Shown: piece after piece, positions 60,601 to 64,000 of the stretch
Layout of the letters: each line of letters begins with the position of its first letter
How positions within the stretch are numbered: position 1 is the first letter of the stretch
NCBI GenBank assembly: GCA_039619475.1
Contig: CM077115.1
Coordinates: 493,541,352 to 493,605,351, forward strand
Length of the DNA: 64,000 nucleotides
Source of the DNA: Icerya purchasi
Taxonomy: Eukaryota > Arthropoda > Insecta > Hemiptera > Monophlebidae
Direction: 5' to 3'
The notes under the pieces: model-generated
What the model was told of the DNA's origin: nothing
Seen by the model: only the letters and a program-made list of their open reading frames with translations
Databases searched by the model: none
Made by a program: the position numbers and the translations under genes

Positions 60601-63247
60601 TGCAAGTTTCGGATAGAATCGCAGGAATAGGAGAAGATCTTAAAGCGCCAATGCATAGGCGAAGGCAGGAATTCTGAATTGCATCAAGTTTCGAAAGGAG
60701 AGACTTGGAGGCATTGCCATAAATGAAGGAACAATAGTCAAGTTTGGACCGAATAATCGATTTATATAGAATTAATAGAATGCACGGGTCTCCACCCCAT
60801 CTGAGCGGAGATAAAGATTTGAGGAGATTAAGTCTTTTGATCGAGGAATTATAGATATAATTAATATGTTCATGAAATGTAAGGCGACTATTTAAGAAAA
60901 GACCTAGATAACATATGGAATTAACAGTGGGAATAGGTGTACCAGATACGCTGATGTTTATAAAAGCACGATTAAAGGGGCGGAGAGCAAAAATTATACA
61001 GGAAGACTTGGAAGGGGAAAGAGAGAGGTGGAGAGTGGATAGAGCATTGCTAAGATGAGACAATGAATGATTTAACTCGTTGGTGGCGGAGTACAGATCA
61101 TCTGAGGTGGAATAAACTAAAATGTCATCAGCAAAAAGGAGAGAGAAAGAGGGAATAGGGAGCGAAGCAATATCGAAGGAGTAAATATTAAAAAGAGTGG
61201 GGCTAAGGCAGGAACCCTGGGGAAGCCCACGATAGACGCATCTGGAGGTGGAAAGAGAAGGAGAAGACAGATAAAGAGTTCTATGTTGAAAGAGGTTAAG
61301 TATAAGAGAGATAAAAACCGGAGGGAGATTAAGAGAGAGGAGTTTGGAGGCCAGAGAAGGAAGATGCACATTATCGAATGCAGAGCAGACATCGACAAAA
61401 GAAGCGACAGTAAATTTCTTTGATAGGAATGATTTATAGATATCTGCGAGGAAGGTACTGATGCAATCTACCGGGCCAAGCCCGGGGCGAAAACCGAACA
61501 TATTATAAGGAACTAGATTATTATGCTCAAGCCACCAAACGAGACGGTTATTTATTAAACCTTCGAAGAGTTTGCGCAGACATGAGGCTAGGGAGATAGG
61601 ACGGAAGGAACACTGTTTTTTTTTAGGAATTGGAATGACGATGAAGTCATTCCAAGATTCAGGAGTAAAACCAGAGAGTAAGAAAGAGTTGAAGATATTC
61701 AGAAGAGAGAGCAGCAAGGAAGGAGAGAGTTTTTTAAGAATAGGGAAGGAAAGACCGTCCAGGCCAGGAGCAGAAGGAGAGGTTTTGTTAAGGACGGACA
61801 AGAGTTCCTCGTAGCGGAAAGGAGATGTTAGGAAATGAGGTTCTGAGGAATTTGGGAGTGAAGGAATGTTCGATTCCTCGAAAGTGGGGACATACGGAGG
61901 AGCAATAAAGTCCAAGAAAGAGTGAAGTTTAGGCAAAGAAGGATGGGAGAAGTGGGGACGCTCAGAAAGAGATCTGAACGCTTTGGCCATTTAAAATGAC
62001 AAACTCATTAATAAAAATAATAAACAGAAATAAATACAAAAAATATAAATAAAAACACCTGGTATACTATATATAAATATATTTTTAAAACATAAAAAAA
62101 TGCTTTTTTACAAAAAATAAATACCGACTTGAAGGTTTATTATAAAAATTTAAAAATACACTAAAAAGTAAAAAATAATTACTCCCGATAAAAAATATAT
62201 ATCAGAAATTTTTTTTTGCATAAATTTAATTTTTTTATTTTTTAAGATTTCCAAAAAAAGCTTGGTTTTTCTTAATTTGTTTTTGCGTAGTAGTGCGTGC
62301 GATTGTATAACAAGTTAATTTTCCATTTCATTTCGTCTTAGAGAAGTACCGGGGAAAAAATGAAGTTTCGCCACTGATAGAAAAATATATTTTAGCCAAA
62401 CACGCTTCATTTTAGAAAAGTAACAATATTAACAGAGTAATATTTAAAACAACCTGACAGTGTACTCATTTAGTCAAAAATTATAAAAAACCGGTAGAGG
62501 AAAAATGTTTGTAAACAAAATACAGTGTTATCCAGGAACCACTTACATAACCGATTTGAAATATAATTTATAGATTAATATTATTATCATATTTTATACT
62601 AGTTCTTATCATTGGCAGGGAAATAAAGGTGGAGTGGCCGCTAGATTTGATATACATAACACGTCCATGTGTTTTGTTAATGCACACCTCGCAGCTCACG
62701 TTGAAGAATACGAACGGCGAAATCAAGACTATCACGTTATTTGCTCTAGAGTTAGTTTCTCGAAATTTCATCCTCCGAAGACTATAAAAGATCACGAGTA
62801 AGCTAAAATTTCGAATAATTCGGTTCTTTTTAGCGAAGATAGTCTGTTGGAAAAACATAAGCGTGTATCCGTGTGTAATTTATTTATAGTCAGGTGTACT
62901 GGTTGGGTGATTTGAATTACCGAATTACAGACGTAGACGTTTACCGCGTGAAAAATTTAATTGATAACGGTAATTACGAAGCTGTACTGGTTTACGATCA
63001 ATTGCTGCAAAATTTTAAACAGAAAAGAGTGTTTGTCAATTACAAGGAGGGACCGATTACATTTCGACCGACTTACAAATACGATACCGGAACTGATAAC
63101 TGGGATTCCAGCGAAAAAAACAGAGCTCCTGCATGGTGCGATCGTATTCTTTGGAAAGGTGATAAAATAACGCAGCTAGTATACCGAAGTCACCCGGCGT
63201 TAAAGATCAGCGATCACAAACCAGTCAGCGCGTTGTTCGATTCGCAA
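27785..63247 (+). CDS. Ocrl: OCRL/INPP5B-type inositol polyphosphate 5-phosphatase (span, 3' end outside window)
   Basis: Nine coding exons give 498 continuous residues with no stop. Residues 1 to about 120 match the pleckstrin-homology-like N-terminus of INPP5B/OCRL. From about 208 the catalytic 5-phosphatase domain shows GTWNVNG (212-218), GFQELDL (242-248), [14 protein letters not shown] then GNKGGVA (320-326), WLGDLNYR (383-390), PAWCDRIL (459-466) and [10 protein letters not shown] (486-495); the Glu, Asp-x-Asn, Asp and His expected for metal binding and catalysis are all present. The family removes the 5-phosphate from PI(4,5)P2 and PI(3,4,5)P3 on endosomal, Golgi and plasma membranes. 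The ASH and RhoGAP-like regions must lie beyond 64000. An in-frame ATG at 27719 would add 22 residues; MDYLNW at 27785 fits the family start better. Introns total most of 35 kb and are packed with transposons. Confidence 0.96.
27851..29876. other. OCRL intron 1
   Basis: 2026 bp. It holds the large inverted repeat 28293-28890. Minus-strand translation near 29225-29290 gives a [13 protein letters not shown] segment, resembling the cysteine-rich tail of piggyBac-type transposases. Confidence 0.75.
28293..28890. repeat. Large inverted repeat, 281-bp arms
   Basis: Positions 28293-28573 pair with 28610-28890 around a 36-base loop. Checked blocks pair with isolated mismatches only (for example GTCTATT versus GTCCATT, GGTGTGG versus GGCGTGG) and no net insertion or deletion, so identity is roughly 97-99% by eye. 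The outer ends read GATCTAATGATC. It contains no coding frame of note. It looks like a foldback transposon or an inverted duplication; transcription through the OCRL intron would form a long double-stranded RNA. Confidence 0.95.
29877..30051 (+). CDS. Ocrl: OCRL coding exon 2
   Basis: Acceptor ATGACAG precedes ACG at 29877. Fifty-eight codons ([19 protein letters not shown] ... [11 protein letters not shown]) plus one base, then donor GTTAGT. The SRLLAL and IPINDEF blocks match the PH-like domain of INPP5B. Confidence 0.9.
30640..31865 (+). mobile_element. LINE reverse transcriptase, 5' truncated, in OCRL intron 2
   Basis: Plus-strand frames read a non-LTR reverse transcriptase of the endonuclease-RT type. 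Blocks in order: [51 protein letters not shown] (catalytic YADD kept), [13 protein letters not shown], then after frame changes [35 protein letters not shown] and a [12 protein letters not shown] tail. There are several stops and frameshifts. A short TA tract follows its end at about 31888-31901. Clade not determined. Confidence 0.85.
33403..33452. repeat. (TA)n microsatellite
   Basis: An almost pure TA array, broken once by C near 33414, directly abutting the left end of a hAT MITE. Confidence 0.9.
33453..33792. mobile_element. hAT-type MITE, about 340 bp
   Basis: The left end begins CAGGGTGGCCACCC and the right end, read on the minus strand, begins CATGGTGGCCACTT, an imperfect hAT-type terminal inverted repeat. 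Inside, CCGGGAATAAGCCGAGAATTT near the left end is partly mirrored by GCCGAGAATAAACCGGAAATTT near the right. It is flanked on both sides by TATATATA, which fits an 8-bp target-site duplication but is ambiguous because the left flank is a TA array. No transposase. Confidence 0.8.
35438..35560 (+). CDS. Ocrl: OCRL coding exon 3
   Basis: Acceptor AACTATAG precedes 35438; two bases complete a Glu codon. It encodes [20 protein letters not shown] and continues to ELFKVAE plus one base, ending at a perfect donor GTAAGT at 35561. Confidence 0.9.
35561..40779. other. OCRL intron 3
   Basis: 5219 bp of AT-rich sequence. The only recognised element is a deleted mariner at about 38793-39659. The rest has homopolymer runs (T-run near 35938-35954) and no supported feature. 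Confidence 0.75.
38793..39659 (-). mobile_element. Mariner-family transposon, internally deleted
   Basis: The minus strand starts with terminal sequence AGGGTATTCCAAAAGTAATG at 39659 and reads the mariner N-terminal helix-turn-helix ([27 protein letters not shown]), a [20 protein letters not shown] linker and [20 protein letters not shown]. It then jumps to [10 protein letters not shown] (the second catalytic Asp) and on to a C-terminal block [36 protein letters not shown] and EEGDYIE. The region with the first catalytic Asp is missing, and frames are broken. The left terminus near 38793 (CCATACCAAAAAAAATGTA) is a degenerate mirror of the right one. Confidence 0.75.
40780..40907 (+). CDS. Ocrl: OCRL coding exon 4
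   Basis: Acceptor TTCTTATAG precedes 40780; two bases complete a Leu codon. Forty-two codons ([20 protein letters not shown] ... EKASDDQL) end in phase 0 at donor GTAAGT. This is linker sequence between the PH-like and phosphatase domains. Confidence 0.88.
42180..45540 (-). mobile_element. I-superfamily LINE with ORF1 and deleted ORF2 (copy C)
   Basis: Minus strand, 5' to 3' from right to left. About 45226-45540 looks like the 5' UTR. ORF1 starts at 45222 with a Ser/Asn-rich N-terminus, shifts frame near 44700 ([33 protein letters not shown]), and carries zinc-knuckle blocks ([15 protein letters not shown]-x2-C-x4-H-x4-C with DSHRSNDC) near 44240-44340, then a Pro/Ser-rich tail. ORF2 is represented only by an endonuclease end ([20 protein letters not shown] near 43310), a short start of the RT region ([11 protein letters not shown] near 43030), and then the RNase H end ([12 protein letters not shown] near 42800) and a terminal [13 protein letters not shown] block. 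The whole reverse transcriptase is missing. The 3' end near 42180 reads GCCCATAAAAAAG. Confidence 0.75.
44599..45222 (-). pseudogene. LINE copy C ORF1 (gag-like), N-terminal frame
   Basis: A 207-codon open frame from ATG at 45222, rich in Ser and Asn (an [16 protein letters not shown] tract in the middle), with [17 protein letters not shown] near residue 140, the start of the RNA-recognition-like part. The conserved reading then moves to the overlapping frame 44716-44399, so a frameshift breaks the ORF near 44700. It is the nucleic-acid-binding ORF1 product of the retrotransposon. Confidence 0.7.
45590..47112 (+). mobile_element. I-superfamily LINE, 5' truncated (copy B)
   Basis: Plus-strand copy beginning in the middle of ORF2, after the catalytic RT motif. 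It ends near 47112 after a C-run with no clear A-tail. It lies directly next to the 5' end of antisense copy C, so the two are arranged divergently. Its translation is clearly related to the 59316-61992 element but with many replacements, so it is probably another family in the same group. The coding part is described separately. Confidence 0.8.
45650..47059 (+). pseudogene. LINE copy B ORF2 C-terminal part (RT thumb and RNase H)
   Basis: One frame is open from 45650 to 47059 except for a single TAA at 46823. Blocks: [11 protein letters not shown], a [20 protein letters not shown] thumb-region block, FLIKRLPI, then RNase H with [16 protein letters not shown] (Asp), [10 protein letters not shown] (Glu), [11 protein letters not shown] (Asp), [20 protein letters not shown] (Asp), and a C-terminal [10 protein letters not shown] zinc-like motif. 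All four RNase H acidic positions are kept. The polymerase motifs upstream are missing by truncation. Confidence 0.8.
49586..49716 (+). CDS. Ocrl: OCRL coding exon 5
   Basis: Acceptor TTTTTCAG precedes 49586. Forty-three codons ([16 protein letters not shown] ... [12 protein letters not shown]) plus two bases, then donor GTAAAT. It leads straight into the first phosphatase strand in exon 6. Confidence 0.9.
49717..52387. other. OCRL intron 5
   Basis: 2671 bp of AT-rich sequence; no element or RNA recognised. Confidence 0.75.
52388..52558 (+). CDS. Ocrl: OCRL coding exon 6
   Basis: Acceptor TTTCATAG precedes 52388; the first base completes a Lys codon. It encodes [20 protein letters not shown] through [18 protein letters not shown] to EDEW plus two bases, ending at donor GTAAGT (52559). 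FQE carries a catalytic-domain metal ligand. Confidence 0.97.
52559..56042. other. OCRL intron 6
   Basis: 3484 bp containing a sense LINE (53688-55312). The remaining sequence is AT-rich with no supported feature. Confidence 0.8.
53688..55312 (+). mobile_element. Jockey-superfamily LINE, 5' truncated, in OCRL intron 6
   Basis: Plus-strand reverse transcriptase in broken frames: [77 protein letters not shown], then a decayed catalytic motif [10 protein letters not shown] (YADD changed to YAGD), and [26 protein letters not shown] and [12 protein letters not shown]. The 3' UTR ends GGATTGTATAAATAAATAAA and an A-run near 55298-55311, typical of Jockey-type elements. No target-site duplication was found. 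It is inactive. Confidence 0.85.
56043..56205 (+). CDS. Ocrl: OCRL coding exon 7
   Basis: Acceptor TATATTAG precedes 56043; one base completes a Leu codon. It encodes [31 protein letters not shown] and [16 protein letters not shown], ending in phase 0 at donor GTGAGT. It matches the conserved core of the OCRL phosphatase domain. Confidence 0.97.
57619..58535 (-). mobile_element. Mariner transposon deletion derivative, 917 bp
   Basis: Bounded by TA (57617-57618 and 58536-58537). The terminal inverted repeats share the exact 20-mer GGTTTGTACGAAAAGTTCCC. The minus strand encodes the N-terminus from ATG at 58338 ([32 protein letters not shown]), then a decayed linker, then near 58010-57690 the C-terminal part ([54 protein letters not shown]). 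The middle, with most catalytic residues, is missing or decayed; full-length relatives are about 1.3 kb. Frames are broken. Confidence 0.85.
59316..61992 (-). mobile_element. I-superfamily LINE, 5' truncated, with 13-bp target-site duplication (copy A)
   Basis: The element is flanked by the direct repeat AAAATGACAAACT at 59303-59315 and 61993-62005. On the minus strand it starts inside ORF2 and ends with a 3' UTR (GGCGCGCACAGGGT) and an A-tail of about 12. That is the structure expected from target-primed reverse transcription with 5' truncation. It is antisense to OCRL. Confidence 0.93.
59534..61990 (-). pseudogene. LINE copy A ORF2: reverse transcriptase and RNase H
   Basis: One minus-strand frame runs from 61990 to 59534, interrupted only by TGA at 60145-60143. 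Positions from 61990: FRPISL near 129, FVDVCSAFD at 198-206 (first catalytic Asp), [10 protein letters not shown] at 255-264, FADD at 286-289, a [20 protein letters not shown] thumb block, and RNase H with [16 protein letters not shown] and FSAES before the stop; beyond it [30 protein letters not shown]. All polymerase and RNase H acidic residues seen are intact. The endonuclease is missing by 5' truncation, and the last part after about 59640 shifts frame relative to copy B. A related copy has an Ala codon where this one has the TGA. Confidence 0.9.
62619..62797 (+). CDS. Ocrl: OCRL coding exon 8
   Basis: Acceptor ATTGGCAG precedes 62619. Fifty-nine codons plus two bases: [39 protein letters not shown], to TIKDH; donor GTAAGC. 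NAHLAAH is the conserved substrate-proximal block of the 5-phosphatases. Confidence 0.97.
62890..63247 (+). CDS. Ocrl: OCRL coding exon 9
   Basis: After a 92-bp intron with acceptor TTATAG, one base completes an Asp codon and the exon reads [19 protein letters not shown] through [31 protein letters not shown] and [13 protein letters not shown], then donor GTAAGT at 63248. A second AG four bases downstream would shift the frame, so 62890 is preferred. It completes the catalytic core. Confidence 0.97.
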
Positions 63248-64000
63248 GTAAGTGCATTAAAACAAATCGTGCTTGCGATTTATTTCGGTCGTTTAGTTTA
63301 ATTTTATTTTTTCAAATTGCATAATTCCCTTACAACATTTTTTTCTGTATTGCAAAAATTTATCTTCAGTCGTGTTTTTTTTGTGAAATTAGTATTAATT
63401 CGGGTTTAACAATTCAGAAAAATATGTTTATTTTTAAATTTTTAAAATGACGACGATATTTTCAAGTAAGCGACGGACGCGTAGTGCTCATCGTTAAATA
63501 ACGATAATTTTCTAGTTAATAGAAATATGGCAATAAATTGTCTAGAAATCAACTGGAGCAAGTGATGATACTTAAGGACTAAAGGCAGTGTTCGTTTTTT
63601 TCTTAGTTGATTTATGCAGTAGGGTTTGTAACGCCATTTTGTTGGAATTCGGCAGTAAATATGTCCATCCCATTAAATTAGGGCGCCATAATTGCTCTAC
63701 AATAATAACTTTATAGAGAGGTAATAGCGACGGTGTGATTTAAAATTTTCAAATCTGAATGAATAATATGCTCCACGAATTTAATGCTAGGTGTTATTTG
63801 ACGCGATGCAAACTAGCTATTTTATCAAAAAAAGTGCTGGTAAATCGGAATTGCACGAAGAAAATGCGCATCGCATTCAAGGACGTTTTGTTGCTTTGTG
63901 CGTTCCGGGTACTAAGCGGAGTTGGAGTTAAATACGCAGCGAAGAGTGCGATTATACGCTGGATATAAGATACATAACTCAGCCAGAATTAAAGTTGAGA
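63248..64000. other. OCRL intron 9 (left part)
   Basis: Sequence after the last visible donor. No further OCRL exon was recognised before the window ends. The last 250 bases are less AT-rich, with a short plus frame (63759-63968), but nothing was recognised. Confidence 0.6.

Larger units (their letters stand above)
56206..62618. other. OCRL intron 7
   Basis: 6413 bp. It contains a mariner deletion derivative (57619-58535) and an antisense LINE (59316-61992). The rest is AT-rich with a TA array at 57597-57618. Confidence 0.85.

Noticed and set aside
1..64000. CRISPR arrays, bacterial operons, riboswitches, tRNA or rRNA genes
   Set aside because: Nothing with the required structure was seen. 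The tandem repeats found are satellites or transposon parts. A tRNAscan or Infernal search would be needed to exclude small RNA genes firmly.

Overview
This is a eukaryotic, AT-rich, intron-containing and repeat-dense window. The mix of I-superfamily and Jockey-type LINEs, mariner, Tc1, hAT, a TTAA-flanked transposon and short AT-rich introns points to an arthropod, most likely an insect; a hemipteran is only a guess. No bacterial gene layout, CRISPR array, rRNA or tRNA was recognised.

Two conserved genes are well supported by exon-by-exon reading with matching splice sites and phases. On the minus strand, 24131-27011 is a complete four-exon gene for V-ATPase subunit G (118 aa). On the plus strand, 27785 to beyond the right edge is an OCRL/INPP5B-type inositol polyphosphate 5-phosphatase; nine coding exons (498 aa) lie in the window and the C-terminal ASH and RhoGAP-like regions would lie further right. 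The two genes are head to head, with 773 bp between their start codons, so they may share a promoter. Both products act on endolysosomal membranes. A third small gene (5727-6010, two exons, 48 aa, one membrane helix) is a plausible but unrecognised microprotein. A possible terminal exon lies at 301-432.

The left 24 kb is mostly transposon relics. A Tc1 remnant with a 429-bp-spaced duplication occupies 3.5-5.0 kb. hAT and LINE RNase H fragments lie at 7.4-9.4 kb. A nested pile at 10.3-17.1 kb has an antisense Jockey-like LINE split by a TTAA-flanked transposon, a hAT-like MITE and two other LINE fragments. A Jockey-type reverse transcriptase lies at 20.8-22.3 kb.

The OCRL introns carry most of the remaining repeats: a 598-bp foldback (intron 1), a LINE and a hAT MITE (intron 2), an internally deleted mariner (intron 3), two related LINEs back to back (intron 4), a Jockey-like LINE (intron 6), and a mariner deletion derivative plus a 5'-truncated LINE with a 13-bp target-site duplication (intron 7).

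I found no clearly new biological system. The most interesting items are the V-ATPase G/OCRL head-to-head pair, the two long near-perfect hairpins, the nested transposon pile and the 48-aa microprotein.
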